From positions 9,631,865 through 9,695,864 of the forward strand of contig CAJINV010000001.1 in the NCBI GenBank assembly GCA_905178155.1: DNA of 64,000 bases, given 5' to 3'. Numbering within the stretch: position 1 is the stretch's first letter; each line of letters opens with the position of its first letter. A model generated the notes under the pieces. It worked only from the letters and a program-made list of their open reading frames with translations, made no database searches and was not told the DNA's origin. This stretch comes from Amoebophrya sp. A120. Taxonomy: Eukaryota; Sar; Dinophyceae; Syndiniales; Amoebophryaceae. Below, one piece after another: positions 22,055 through 33,831 of this stretch. The translations under genes were made by a program, and so were the position numbers.

Positions 22055-24860
22055 TCATCCCTTGGTATGTGCACGCGGACCCAGTTCGCCTCCACCTTGC
22101 GCCAACAGCTCCGGCGGCTCGCTTTGCACGTAACCGTACTCTTCGCTGTAAGACACGCCATCGATGGTAGCGCTGCAGTTGGCGGTGCAGGTATAGAACA
22201 GAACCGTGCCGAAGTCATGATGCGTATTCGCGATCGCAATCATGGAGGGCAGCAGCTGGAACTCGAATGCCCGCGGCGCGCCGCAGCGTCGACAGGGGGG
22301 GATGCGATCCGGCCGTGTGTTTTCCTTGTCTTTCTCGTGGTACCAGAGGATGAGATCCTCTGGCGTTGTGATAGAAGACAAGGCCGCCATTCTGTCCCCT
22401 GCACTGCAGCCGCTGTTTGGAGCAACGATAGTACTACTATCATCTCCATCAGGAACATCTTCACCGTCTGGCCCTCGACGCGCGGGCGTCGTGGTCATTG
22501 ACAGGTTTTCGTCCACCAGTTTCTCCGTGATGAGTTCCTCGGGGGGAATCTGTGCGTTCTCGCGCAACGCGTTCTCAAGAACTTGCTGTCGCGTTGGATG
22601 GAGCGGAACTCTGTGGGCGGGTCGCCGACTGCGGGAGGGGGAAGAAGCGTTCGAGGATGTGGTCGTTTGCGGACTGCGAGTTCGCGTTGCACCATGATCC
22701 TGTTGTGCTCGCACGTTTGAAAGAAAATTGCTTGCAGCTCCTGAAACCGTGGGCGGTTGCTGGAGATTGATATTCTCTGGCACGGTCGTCAAAAAATTAA
22801 CATTTCGGCTCAAGGCGCCATCATCGGACATGGAGCGAGCCTTGGTCACCAGCGTAGAAGAGGACGGGGTGCTATTGGTCCTCTGCGCGTGCGCCTCCTT
22901 CAGGCGCTCATTGGGGCTCTTCCCGTCGACTCCGAGAGCGGTTTTGGGCACTTGGGGTGTGGATGGGCGGTCCTGGATGTAGCAGCCCTGAATGCGTTGC
23001 ACCTCGAAGTTCTGCACTAGCTGTTCCTTGCGCTCCGCTTCCTGGCTTTTCGTTGCGGAGATTGTGGGCTTGTTGCTGCTGCCCGCCGGCGGCGGTGTGC
23101 GGGTGGCCGGAAGAAAGTTTTTGCGCATCAGAGCACTGATGGCGTCCGTGTTTTCACTGTCGTCGTTTCGTGGAGGGGCGGACAGGCGTCGTTTCGGCAG
23201 GGGTGACGGCTGCAGGACCGCTGAGGCGGGGGAGTTGTTGTTGGCCCGGCAGCTGTAGCTGTCGTCACAGCCAATTTCGGAGCCGCTGTTTTCATCTTCG
23301 ACCTCGATCTCTTCGTCGTCCTCCTCTTCCCTGGGTATCACTACGCGCAAAATGCATCGCGGCCGCCGCAGACACTCCTTTTTGAACATTCGAAAAGCCG
23401 GATCGTCGTCGCGGCCGTGCGTCTTTTTCCATTCTTCAAAATATGCCATTTCCGACGCATCCAGCTGAGGCGACTGTTCCCCTTTTGCGCTGTCGGGCGT
23501 CGTCGTAGACAGATCCTTCGCACCAATACTACTCTTGATCTTTGTCTTTTGCGCAGACGAGGACGGCGTCGCTGTTGTGGTGGTGCTGCTACTGTTGGTG
23601 CTTTCGCCATTCCCATTTTTTTGGAATGAGGAATGATCAACTGTAGTCGTCGTCACCGTCGCAGTACTGTCTGTTGCACATTCTTGCTCCGCCGTCGTGG
23701 GGAAGACCTGCACGTTGCCATTCGCCTCCTGGTACTCCCGAAACAGTTCCTTGTCCCGACGGTCTTGCAAGACCGCGGCGAGATCCACCTCGTCGTCGCT
23801 TGACGTGCCCTCCTCCTCGGTGCTCGAATCGGCTTCCGCATCTATTTCGTACTCCGAAAGCATGGCCAGATCTGCAAAACAAATAAGTTAAAGTTACGTC
23901 TCAATCTCGAACTACACGTTATTTGATTTCTACCTAGATTGTTCGTCTCTTGCAGCATGTTGTGTACCGAAACCTTCTACCCATCGAAGGTAGGAATGCG
24001 AACTCATCGCATCCCTTTTCATCAAGAAATACGAAACAGGTTGGAAAGTTTATGTTTAGAAGTAAAAAACTAAAAGAGAAACGTTCGTTACCATTAGGTT
24101 CCTTCGTGCCCTTGCTCCAGCTGCCGTGTCGGTAGAGGTCCATTACGTGGGAGACCGAGGGGAAGTTGTTCGGGTTATCGGGGAGATAATACGGGTTCAG
24201 CCTTGGTAGTTGCGCCCGGAAGCAGCGGAACTGGTCGGGGCAAACGCGGCAGGTGAACACGTAAAGCATCCTGTGAAAGGCTGCCGGGCTGGCGTCCTCC
24301 CGGCTGGCGTAGATCTGCAGCAGAAACCGCATCCGTGACCCGCACTATTGAGAGGAAAAATCCCCCCTCCCCATATTGAAAAGGCATGTTTCCGAAAATT
24401 TGCGTTGCTGATTTGAGGCCACAAATCACATTTGTTTTGCAAGAAGGCAAGGGCAGAAGCTTCCGCCCCATTATGGAAGCGACTTGTCATGCTGTTGGGC
24501 CTAAAGCGGAGCCGCTTGCCATGCTGAACAACTAGACGCGTACGCCCCTACCTAGCCTGGGGACCTGACTGCAATGCTTTCCTGCAATACAAAGCTGATT
24601 TGTGTACTCAAATCCAGCATCAGAAATTTCGTCTTGATATGGGGAGGCGGGATTTTTCCTTTTGATACGCACCGTGCGCACGTCAGGTCCGTTGGGTAGT
24701 TTTCCGGCACCAACCAGGCCGGCTTGCCGCCGATTTTGCTCGGAAAATAGTACCGCGTGAGTTGCCGAATGTCTTCCGGCGGGTCACGATACAAATAACC
24801 GAACTCCACGGCATTCTGCGTGGCGGGTACTACGGAGGATACCATGTTGTGGGCGGCCAT
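22055..24860 (-). CDS. PDCD2: PDCD2/TSR4-like protein (752 aa), 3 exons
   Basis: Exons 24860-24668, 24340-24092 and 23871-22055 sum to 2,259 nt. The N-terminal half has the PDCD2 features: GGKPAWL, CARCG followed by MRFLLQIYA, then FHRMLYVFTC with later zinc-binding Cys pairs. The C-terminus is a PDCD2_C domain: IPPCRRCGAPRAFEFQLLP, FGTVLFYTCTANC, EEYGYVQ. PDCD2/Tsr4 proteins are dedicated chaperones of ribosomal protein uS5 (RPS2) and are needed for 40S maturation. The two conserved parts are separated by about 500 residues of acidic, Ser/Thr-rich disordered sequence, so it is about twice the usual length. Intron 2 (24091-23872) is GT-AG; intron 1 is the introner at 24346-24667, inserted inside the first zinc-binding motif. 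Confidence 0.93.
24346..24667 (-). mobile_element. Introner element (322 bp) in the PDCD2 gene
   Basis: The ends begin TATTG and finish GATA, with terminal inverted repeats of about 35 bp that share AGGAAAAATCCC and CTCCCCATAT blocks and carry several mismatches. The 5-bp duplication CGCAC flanks it at 24341-24345 and 24668-24672. Exact removal with one copy restores A-R-C-G-S-R-M in the first PDCD2 zinc motif. Using the nearby GT and AG instead shifts the frame. Confidence 0.9.
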
Positions 24861-26286
24861 GCTGTTCTTCCTGGGATCAGCTCCTCTTGTCAGGAGCGTA
24901 GCATAGAACTAGAAGAGGTATTCTTTGATACGAATACTGAAAAACTGGTGAATAAAGCGCGCGAAAATGGAGGACCAATAAAAGCGGCTGCGCAAACCAC
25001 ACTGACTTCTATGCTACGGGCTCGTGATCTGGATGATATGTCTCCATTACCGTTTAGCGAGAATAGATAACGTAGTGCAATGTATGAGCCACCACGACCA
25101 TTACCATAAGTTCTCGCTGAAAGACTGTGACCACGGGAGGGAGCTGCAGGACATTTGTGTTTACTAATGAGAACGATCAGATCGCCATTTCTCTTTTTCC
25201 CTGATCAAATGGCTGCCAAATTCAATATGCGCAGGTATATCGATTTTCCTTGCTGGTCTATTTGCAGCTGAAGGGACTTCTACACTCTTATTTTCAGCTT
25301 TGAAAAACCAGATCATATTCTCCATGCTGGGCCAGGGGTACCATTCCATGTTGGAACATGAAATAAAGGATCCTGGCGGGGCACACTAAGTAAATTCTGA
25401 TCAAGAAAGTTAAAGGCGACAAGAAGACCTGCTGCCTGCTTCCCAGCATCGATTCTACTACAGTGTCAAATCCTCTCAAAAACAGGACCGAAAAAATCCA
25501 TGGTAATTCACTGCTCATTTGATCACACTGCTTGGGCATGCTCTGCGTCAAACACATATATTTTAAGGCACTTCGCTTCATCGCCATCGAGTACCTTTTC
25601 TTTCTCCACAGCTTTATCAAGTACTTTGTCGTGTGTTTCATTTTGCGCAAGGATCTTATCTAGTATTTTACATTCTGAAGACCTTCATAACGTCGGTGCC
25701 GCCGTTTTTCTTCTGTGTACAGGCATGCTGAGTCAATTTCATTTTTTTCTATTTACCACTTTTTCGCTTTATTTCAATATCAAGTGGCAGCTTGTTCTAT
25801 TTACGTCGGGGCCTGGGACGACCAATTTTTTACAAACTAAATCTCAAGGCGGGTTTACTACGCCATGATGATCGACGATAGCATAGCGCTTGCGCTTCTA
25901 CTAGCATAATTTACAACTTCAATTTCAGTTTTTCATTTTCGCATCCTATCAATCTAGATACTTTAGTGCTGCTTTCTACGAAACTCACATTCACGACCGA
26001 GTACGAGAGGAGCGAGTAGGAAGATCAGAGATTTCTAGTATCACTGAAAAGCACTCAGCGAGGTGCCTGCTGGCGGAGGAGGTGCTGCAGAATACTTTCA
26101 TAAAATCTTGCTATTGATCTTTTTCTTTTTGGTTCCCTGCTTGTTGAAACGGAATCGAAATTTGTCCTTGTAATGCTAAAGTTGTTCTTCTTCTGCCTGC
26201 TACTTCTGTGACTGTGCTACTTCTCTTCAAAACGTACATGTTAATTTTCTAGGAAACAGGTGAGAGAATTTCAAACAAGCAAGATG
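24861..26286. other. 1.4-kb region; possible orphan exons, no gene assigned
   Basis: On the minus strand, 25349-25164 is an ATG-started 61-aa frame (MEWYPWPSMENM...). Just upstream (about 25669-25530) is an open Lys/Asp-rich stretch reading KVLDKAVEKEKVLDGDEAKC, which ends in a stop. They could be exons or remains of a decayed gene, but I find no convincing splice sites or family. The rest is AT-richer with nothing recognisable. Confidence 0.25.
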
Positions 26287-29200
26287 CTACGAGCTGCTCC
26301 CGAAGATCGGTATATTGCCAAGGACATTTCCCACGCCGCCAAGCAAATCGCCACAGAGGCCGCACATGTTGCCCAAATCGCAACCCATAGCCGGCAGGTT
26401 TGCACACGCTCCCATTTCACAGGGCATACACCCCTCCGAACACAACACCGGGCACGATGGGCACATACCGACGCCATACTCCGGAAGGCACCAGCAGCAG
26501 CACGGAGTCCCCGCCGGGATCCCGAACAGCGTCGGCGTGTAGAAGAAGGTTTCCATCATCGCTATCTGGCAGCACGAGTCGCAACAGTAGACGCAACAGC
26601 AGCAGCAGGGATCCATTCCACCAACGCTCCCACCATACATTCCACCGTATCCGTATCCTCCTCCGTAATACTGCGCCCGCGTCGGCCCCATGTATGCCTG
26701 CGACGGCGCTGCTGCATTGGGTTGCCATGGTGTGAAGTCCTGGTTCGTGTTTTATTGGAGCTGCTCGTGGTCGTGCTCGAAGGGGGAGGGCATTATACTA
26801 GTACTTTACAACTTACTACACATCACCGACTAGCAAATCGAAATCAGGAGGATGAAACAGAAAATCAATCTGTATCTGAATCTTCTTCTTGTTCAAAAAA
26901 AAAAAAGACTTTACCTGCATGGCCCCCGATGCTGATGCACGGTTGATTTCGTTCATCCGCATCTCCTGCTGCGCCGGCGGAATGAGCTTACTGATGTGCG
27001 CGCTTTTCTCCGCGATCTTCGGGAACTTTGCTGGGCAAAGCTGGTGTTCTGTGTGGCTCTTTTCCTCCTTACTGCAGTCTACGCCCTGCGCTTCCGTCGA
27101 CAGCGTCGGCTGGCAGGTTCCGTACTCGCGTAAGTACATGTACACCGTATCCGCGTTTCCGTCGGCGCCAGCCTTCTCGTCCAGCAGAAACAACTCTTCC
27201 AACTTCAGCGGCAACGACGGGAGTTCCGGAAACTCGTCCGGGAGCCGCTCCAGCACCTCGTCCAGCCCTCCCACCTTGGGCTCGGGTGCCCCCGGCGGGA
27301 GCTCGAGCGGCTCGAAGTGCGCGAGGACCTGATCCGCCAGGGCCCAGATGGCATCCGATACCTTGGTCATTTCTTTGTTCAATACGGCCGCGATGTCGCG
27401 CTTGCTACTGCTGTCCTTGCTGATGCTCAGTGGGGCCGCGGCGCGCGCTAGGTTGTCGAACTTCCCCTCGATGGCCGTCATGGACCGAAGATTGACCTCA
27501 AAATCCAGGTTGTGCATGGTTTGCTTGAAATTCTCTCGGAATTTGATTTTCATGTCCTCCTTGGCCTCGTGCCGAGCGCGCTCGGCCAACGTTTCGTTCG
27601 AAGAAAGGTAGTCGCGCAAAGTATTCCACGCGCTGGATCCTTTCTGCTTGGATCTTGCCGTCGTGGCCGTCGTCGGGGGGATGGGCCTTGCTTTCGCCAC
27701 TCCAGGGTCGAGGTCCTTTTTGCTTTCCGAGTCGTGATGCTTCCGCGCGAGGGGGTGGAAGATTGCTTTTTCCTGGAACGGAAACAAGACCATAGTCCAG
27801 TCCTGCGTCACTCCCGCCGGCTTTTTGGGTCCGTCGTCCATCTCTTTCATCTGCGGGAAAATGCGGTCAAACGCTTGCTCCACCAAAGCATTCAGCAGCT
27901 TCTCGACCTTGTCGCCCAGGGCCTTGCGCGTCATCCCGATATCCACAGAAAAAAACCTAAACCTGTCCACATCCATTTTTTGCATCATCATAATCATGTA
28001 GTGAATGTTTTTTGCATGACAAGCACAGGAATTTATGTATTTTTTGCATGACAAATTGGATGTGGATGGGTGTTTTTGCCTGGATACCCGATCACGGCCT
28101 GGTCGTCCAGGCCCCACAGGCTGAACGTCGTCCACCCGCGGTGGTATTTCGGATTCACCGTTAAGTGGGTGCGAATCCAGGTCCCGGACCGCTTTACTTC
28201 CGCGCGCAGCACATCCTTCAGCCGGTGCAGAAACGAGGCATCCAGTGTGACGTACCCGGTGCCCCCCGGGACGTCGTGGAGTCGGTAGATACGGGTGACC
28301 GCCTCCCGCGGCACCATGCGCGGCGTCTTGTCGAGCACCTGGTACGCGGAGGCCGGTACGCGGAACCCGTTATGGAAGCGTCAGGTTTGAAATCGTCAAA
28401 GTGGAAATGATTTGTGATGCATGAAATGCGATGCAAAAAGGACTGCATTGCAGAGGACGCCATGGAGGCCGACTATTGTCCTGCTAGGGGTGAAGAATTG
28501 GAGTGCTGCTTGGCACGACAGAACGGCACCCCTTTGCCTTATCCTGCATGACAGAGATGCTTTAAGTGCTCGGGAAATTTGTCATGCGCCGACTACAAAC
28601 GCCGCTTCCACTGGAGTCGCTTTTTTGCATCACAAATCATTTCCACTTTGAGGATTTCCAACCTGAGGCTTTCATACCCGTCGGCGACGACGTATTCTTT
28701 CGGATCCGCGGCCTTGAGACCGCTCCCGGGGACGGTGTGGCCCAACTGCTTAAGCCGCTGCATCTCTCCGGTTTCCGGTGCGTTCGCGTCTACCCGCAGC
28801 ACGGCCCCGGGAAAGCACATTTCCCGTTTTGCTTGCGTCGGGGTTGTGTAGTTGTCCAGGTGCGTCGCTTCCAGAAAACTGATCAGGTCGCCGGGTTCGG
28901 CCCTGCCGTACACGAACCGCAACGGCAGCTCAAATATGCTTCCGCCTTGTTCCAGCAACACCATTTGCACCTCGTTTTTCTCGAACCGTTTCCGAATTTT
29001 TCCGACCTGGTCCTGCAGCCTGGCCAGCAAACCCTCCTTGCCGCCGGCACGGACAATCTCCTGTCGCTGCATCAACGGATCCACGCACTTTTCCCATTTT
29101 GCTGTCGACGCCCCCTCTCCCTTTGTTTTGCGAGCAGACGTACTGTCCTCTTCTTGCGCTAGGAACGCGTTTTGTTCTTCCGCAGCTGGACCCATTGGTG

Positions 29201-30715
29201 AAGTTCCGTCTGCTTGCACGAGCATTTCATCGCCCCCTCCATCGTTGTTCTTCGACGTGGTCGAGCCTCCTGCTCTAGCTCCTCTACGCTGCCGCAAGCT
29301 GCTGCTGCCGCCGAATGTCCGCGGCCTCTGCGAGGAGGACGAAGATTCCATCATGGTTGTTGTCAAACCGGTATTTTTCCAAGAACCGCTCGGAGAAAGC
29401 GCTGGTATCTCCCCGGTTTCGCCCATGGTTTCCGCAATCATTTCTCCAGTCTCCCCGCGCTCGTCGGGTGCGTGGGGCGTGCGCTCCTGCTCCTCGTGGT
29501 CCATCTCAGCTGTTGGTCCCCCGGTCTCCAGAAACGCAGTCGACGACGGCCCGTCGAAGGCGGCCGTGACATCGGTCAAAGTCGGCGGCGGCCGGGGTAC
29601 ATTACATTGCACTTCGCGCACCAGACTGGCAAGGGCCGGATCCACGAGCTGGGGGAAAACTATGGGGCTCTCAAACGTTACATTCTCAACTGTTACATGA
29701 TTTGTCATGCAAAAACGCTATCACTTTTCACAATTTCAAACCTTCTCCGCATGACAAGTTCTCGACACGCTAGATAGCATTGTAATCTGCTCCAAACCTG
29801 TAATGCAAAAGGAGCAAGCTTTTCCCTTTCACTTTTGCCATTCTTGCATTACAAATTTCATGTAACAGTTGAGAATGTAACAGTTGAGAGCTCCATAAAA
29901 ACGACCTGCACTTTGCGGTTCTCGATATTTGGGTTGCAGTACTCCTCGTTGACGAGGCACACGTCCTGGTGGCCGTCCTTGCTCAGAAACTTGCCGTGCA
30001 GTGCCTCGACGTGATCTTCTTCGTCAGCGTTTTCCTTTTCATCCTCGTTGTAATTCGCGTCCGGGACAAGGTCTTGCGACAAATCGGGCGGGTAGAAGAG
30101 CTCCGCGAGCGCGCGCTGCATGTTGCGAATCGCGGGCGCCAGAGTGTGTGGGTGGTGTGCTTGCTGTTCGACGAGCTCCAGGGACTTCTGCTGGAACGCG
30201 GCGATCTGGTACTTTTGGTTTTGCAGATCGGCCGAATCGCGCATCTGCGCCACGTAACCGGGTGGTAGCCCGTTCAGGAAACGCGAGAGAAACGGCACGT
30301 CAAGAAGAGTTTCCTTGTACTCCAGCATGGCCTGCGTCATCAACTGACTCGCCGGCTCGCCCGGGTACCGCGCGAAACGGATCCACTGCAGAAGGTCAAT
30401 TGCGCTCAAGTGCAGAAAGCTATTCTGCCTCACAATCGCGGCCTCTGCATCCCCCGCTTCGATGAGGAGATCATCGCGTCGCAGGCCTTCGTCGTTCTCT
30501 TTATCCTCCGGCACATCAGCCACAAAGTCAAAGGCTGTGTGATCGTCGTTTTTCTTCGCGTTACCATCGTGTTCTCCCGAAGAAGGCGCTACGCCGCGGC
30601 TCAAAGTATCCAATGCAGCGAGGCCAGAGATCACACGGCAGGCAGAGCAATTTGCAACAGCTGGCTGTTGCTGAGGCGCTACTGATTTCCTCGACCGACC
30701 AAGGGACGCTGACAT
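26287..30715 (-). CDS. Unknown 1,182-aa protein with Cys-rich C-terminus, 5 exons
   Basis: Exons 30715-29898, 29655-28677, 28365-28087, 27934-26915 and 26739-26287 sum to 3,549 nt. The first three introns are introners; the fourth (26914-26740) is a standard GT-AG intron. I do not recognise the family. The first ~280 residues are acidic and helical (DLLQWIRFARYPGEPASQL). The middle contains the folded-looking segment YRLHDVPGGTGYVTLDASF. Then follow charged helices with coiled-coil character (KFRENFKQTMHNLDFEVNLR). The final exon is quite different: Gly/Tyr-rich, then a string of Cys clusters (DPCCCCCVYCCDSCC, TPCCCWCLPEYG) with Pro, Gly and Met. Such clusters could bind metal or be palmitoylated; this is speculation. 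The start ATG at 30715 is the first in frame. Confidence 0.8.
27940..28086 (-). mobile_element. Introner element (147 bp), third intron of the 26287-30715 gene
   Basis: Begins TATCCACAG and ends CCTGGATA, with imperfect inverted repeats extending about 45 bp (shared CCACATCCA and poly-A blocks). The duplication CCCGA is at 27935-27939 and 28087-28091. Exact removal joins ...AVIG to MTRKALG... in frame. It carries two copies of TTTTTTGCATGACAA. Confidence 0.88.
28371..28676 (-). mobile_element. Introner element (306 bp), second intron of the 26287-30715 gene
   Basis: Inverted repeats of about 50 bp with few mismatches start TATGGAAGCG and end AGGCTTTCATA. They include the AAAGTGGAAATGATTTGTG block. 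The duplication CCCGT is at 28366-28370 and 28677-28681. Exact removal joins ...VVADG to FRVPAS... in frame. Confidence 0.92.
29661..29897 (-). mobile_element. Introner element (237 bp), first intron of the 26287-30715 gene
   Basis: Inverted repeats of about 50 bp start TATGGGGCTCTC and end GAGCTCCATA. Both carry ACATTCTCAACTGTTACATG, allowing for small changes. The duplication AAAAC is at 29656-29660 and 29898-29902. Exact removal joins ...KVQVV to FPQLVDP... in frame. A GT-AG pair does exist here but leaves the frame shifted by one. Confidence 0.92.
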
Positions 30716-32123
30716 GGTTTATTCTGTTGGGAAGTCAAAGTAAGTGTGGTCTTATTGTTCCCCGTGAAACTACTTATATCACAATCATACACTTTGAGTA
30801 GAGCTTTACAACTATCAGCACGTCTACACGCTACAATTAGTAGATAGAACCATAGTGACGAAAAATGCGCGGATATACGTCTGGCTCCGGCCCGTACACA
30901 TGGCGATGACTTCACTTTGAGATTGCGCGAGTACATACGAAAAGCAGTTAAATGCTGTCTGCGAGCCTCCCGACGAACACGATTAGGTGCCGCGAGCCCC
31001 CACAACACAAGACGAAACGATGAAGTGACCTCTCTTTCGGTCGTTGACGTTGTCGATATCCTCTATACATCAAGCTGCTCCCCCAGCAGCTGTGCCCTTA
31101 CGACTCCCCAGAATGAACGCTCGATCGAATAGACTCACTACGACGAAAATCCGCTTTGCTTGAGCGACACGCTTCACAAAAATGAGCTGCGGCCGCTCAA
31201 AACATTGAGCAAAAAGACGAGGAGTGTTACTACTCAGAAAACGATGCACAACGTACTGAATGCGCATGGGGATTCGGGGAGACATATTTCATTTTTGGAC
31301 TTCGTGTTGCAAGAAACGATCCCATAAAACGAGGAGTCGGTTACGGTTTGTGATGTTCGTAGTTCATCATTCAAACACAGAAAAAAATTACAGATAATGT
31401 CACCTGGCGGCATTGCATGATAGGGCTTCGTCCGGCTCCGCGCGACCATCTCTTCAGGTTCATAAAAAGTCGGTGGTATCATACACAAGGAGACTAAAAA
31501 AGTTCGTCATGTTTACAAATTTGTCAAGAGGGAGCAACACCAAAGAACCATGTTCAGCAAAATTTGTTCTTTTGATGCTTCGTTCTTCTGCTAGTTCGTT
31601 TCTTCAAAAACGGCCAAAACCATCTGGTGACATTTTCTATCACCAGGAACCATACAGTTTCAGTTTCTTCTAAAAGTGCATTTGCTTCATTCTGCAACGA
31701 AGATGACTCTTATCGCATAGAAGAAGCCGAAAGAATGCACTCGTGCGTATCACTATTTCTATTTCTTCTCTGTGCACTATAATCGCCGCCTGCCAGCGAA
31801 GGCATTGGAGGCCTTTTTCTATCTGCACCATTCTTCGTCCTAGCTGCTGTCGATCACGCAGTGCTGTGCACTCAGGTGAGAAGCTGCTCGCGAAGATGAG
31901 ACAAACTACGCCCGACAAAGCCCAAGCTCATGTAGAACCGCAAATGATGTTTTCGCCGCCGACGTTGGTGATAAATATTACACAGGACGGCGCTATTAGG
32001 ACACTGGTCGTGGGTGCGCAATCCGCGCCAAGAAGCTGCCAAGAACTTTGTTTGCTGCTTCATACATTTGTAAGTATGACGAAAGTAGAAGTCGCTCGTC
32101 CGTTTATTCTTCCGAACGATGTT
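30716..32123. other. 1.4-kb region; one possible small exon at 31139-31285 (minus)
   Basis: On the minus strand an ATG at 31285 opens a 49-codon frame (MSPRIPMRIQYVVHRFLSSN..., ending RIFVV) that stops exactly at a strong GTGAGT donor at 31138. The basic, Ser/Arg-rich start would suit a mitochondrial presequence. I could not find a convincing second exon, although DIDNVNDRKRGHF follows about 90 bp later. The remainder holds only short random ORFs. Confidence 0.25.
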
Positions 32124-33273
32124 TTAAAGGCCTTTGTTGGCAAATATTTGCGTTATGGGCTCACCACTCTTGGTTTTCAAACCCTGAAACCGTTCCTCCA
32201 AGTCCTCCGGCTTTAATGTCATCCGTTGTGGCTGCAGCGCTAGCGTGAACGGCAAGAAGTAGTACATACACCCGATGATCATCGAAATTTCGGTGGCCTG
32301 TTCAATTTTTGCGTCCCTAATCTATCAGACACAGCCCGAAAGAACACAGATGAGATGTTGAAGATGGAAAAGAAAAACAGCCAAACAAGTTTTCAATCTA
32401 TGTATTAATATGTATCATTGTCGATCGTCGCTCCTACAAAGAAGTCGCACCACAAACACATGATTTCCAACCAACAACGCATACAGTACTTACTAGTATT
32501 CCAATAGAAGATACCAGCAACACGGTTTTGTTTGCAACCACCCGGCGTACAGCCATGATCAGGACAGGCGGCAGCACGAGGATCGGGAGTGGCGTGACCC
32601 AACCGCGCGTGGTGACCGTTTGCCACACGCCCTCGAAGCCGGCCTTCGCGCTGACGCCGAGCTGCTGCCCGTCCTGGTCGTAGACCGGCACGCCGTTGGT
32701 CCACTCTTCAAATCTGGTCAAGAACAGGTTGGCCATGGACGCCATGCAGACGCTGACATAGGGGACGAACAAGCCGAGGTTTTTCAGCGCCGGATTCCGC
32801 GCCACGAGTCTGCCCATCCCGAGCGCAACCGTGACGGACACCGTGCAGGCGGACGCGAAACTCATGAACAGGGCGGACGTGTCCACGGTGGCGCCCGACC
32901 GGTTCACGTAATTGGTCATGGCGTTGCCCGTCTGGTTCATGAACTGCCAGAACGCGGCGGCCGCGGGACCCGTCGGCCCGTGGAGCAGCATCCCCATCGC
33001 GGTGGGTGCGTTTACGGGCACGAACGCGGACATGCGGCCGGGCAAGAACATCACCTCCTGCGTCACAGGGTGCACCATGCTCTTCACCAGCTGTTTCGCC
33101 TGCCAGAAAGCGTCGTTCTCGGCGTCAGAGTAGTTTCTTCCAGGTTTCCAGCCCGCCAGAAGGGAAAGCGCGGCGCGCAGCTCGGCCTCCGACGTCAGTA
33201 GGAGACGCGGATCGATCACCTCCCGCATCGCGCGCACACGCCCAGAGTAGTCGTCGCCGTATCTAAATTTCAT
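32124..33273 (-). CDS. Sideroflexin (mitochondrial amino-acid transporter family), 325 aa
   Basis: Exons 33273-32494 and 32321-32124 sum to 978 nt; the intron (172 bp) has a GTAAGT donor. The protein has the family signatures QEVMFLPGRMSAFVPVNAPT and NQTGNAMTNYVNRSG, several hydrophobic helices (for example TVSVTVALGMG, LPILVLPPVLIMAV) and the typical end ...FANKGL. Length matches the usual ~320 residues. Sideroflexins lie in the inner mitochondrial membrane; SFXN1 carries serine into mitochondria for one-carbon metabolism. The exact substrate here cannot be told from sequence. The N-terminal start at MKFRYGDDYSGR is the first ATG and shortly precedes conserved sequence. It sits 123 bp downstream of the small gene at 33397-33831, on the same strand. 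Confidence 0.92.
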
Positions 33274-33396
33274 TTACGTATTTGTAATGGGTAGAGATAA
33301 GCTTAAGCCTAGCAGGCTAAGCATAGACATTTCTCAAATAGACGCGCTCGCTCGGCGTTTTCAAGCGGTTCGTCTAGCTCCCTGCAACGAACTGCA

Positions 33397-33831
33397 CTAA
33401 AACTTGGCAAAATATCGGCACCTTTCTCCCTCCGGGTGGTACGGCCGTACGGGTGCCTCGTCGGCATGAATCGCGTCTGAAAGCATTGCAGTCACCACCG
33501 CCAAACCTGCTGCGAGCGCTGCGCCTCCCAGTGCATAGTGTGCCGCATTCAGACTCGAAGACGACTGCGAGGTGCCAAGATGAAACGGCACTGCGCTAGA
33601 GGCAGTACTCGAGGACACGGTGGCTGTGGCGCTGAAATCGCGCGTCATATTGAGAAAAACCGAGGTTATTCGCCCTTGTTGTGAAGCTGCAAGGACCGGA
33701 GACAGCGACGCCGTTTTATTGGGTGACGCGCAAACAGTTCGCCTCTGGAGAAGGAGGCGGAGCCTGAGTTGGGCACGGCGCGCAAGCGGATGATCCGCGC
33801 TGCACGAAGAACGTAGCTGCTTCATCATCAT
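33397..33831 (-). CDS. Small putative mitochondrial single-pass protein (144 aa)
   Basis: Single-exon frame from the first of three consecutive ATGs. The N-terminal ~45 residues are rich in Arg, Leu and Ser with no acidic residues beyond Asp13 (MMMKQLRSS, RAQLRLRLLLQRR), as in a mitochondrial targeting sequence. A Ser/Thr/Ala-rich linker with NMTRDFSAT could be a presequence cleavage region. Near the C-terminus lies one hydrophobic helix, AAHYALGGAALAAGLAVVTAM, and the tail PYHPEGERCRYF. Small subunits of respiratory complexes look like this, but I cannot name one. The composition supports a real gene; no homology is recognised. Confidence 0.45.
   Translation of the reverse strand: MMMKQLRSSCSADHPLARRAQLRLRLLLQRRTVCASPNKTASLSPVLAASQQGRITSVFLNMTRDFSATATVSSSTASSAVPFHLGTSQSSSSLNAAHYALGGAALAAGLAVVTAMLSDAIHADEAPVRPYHPEGERCRYFAKF

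Noticed and set aside
24346-24667. GT-AG splicing of the PDCD2 introner using nearby GTGCG and ATAG
   Set aside because: It leaves the downstream zinc-motif codons out of frame. Exact element removal keeps them.
31743-32216. Plus-strand 157-aa frame as a gene
   Set aside because: It overlaps the second sideroflexin exon, whose protein matches the family's C-terminus.
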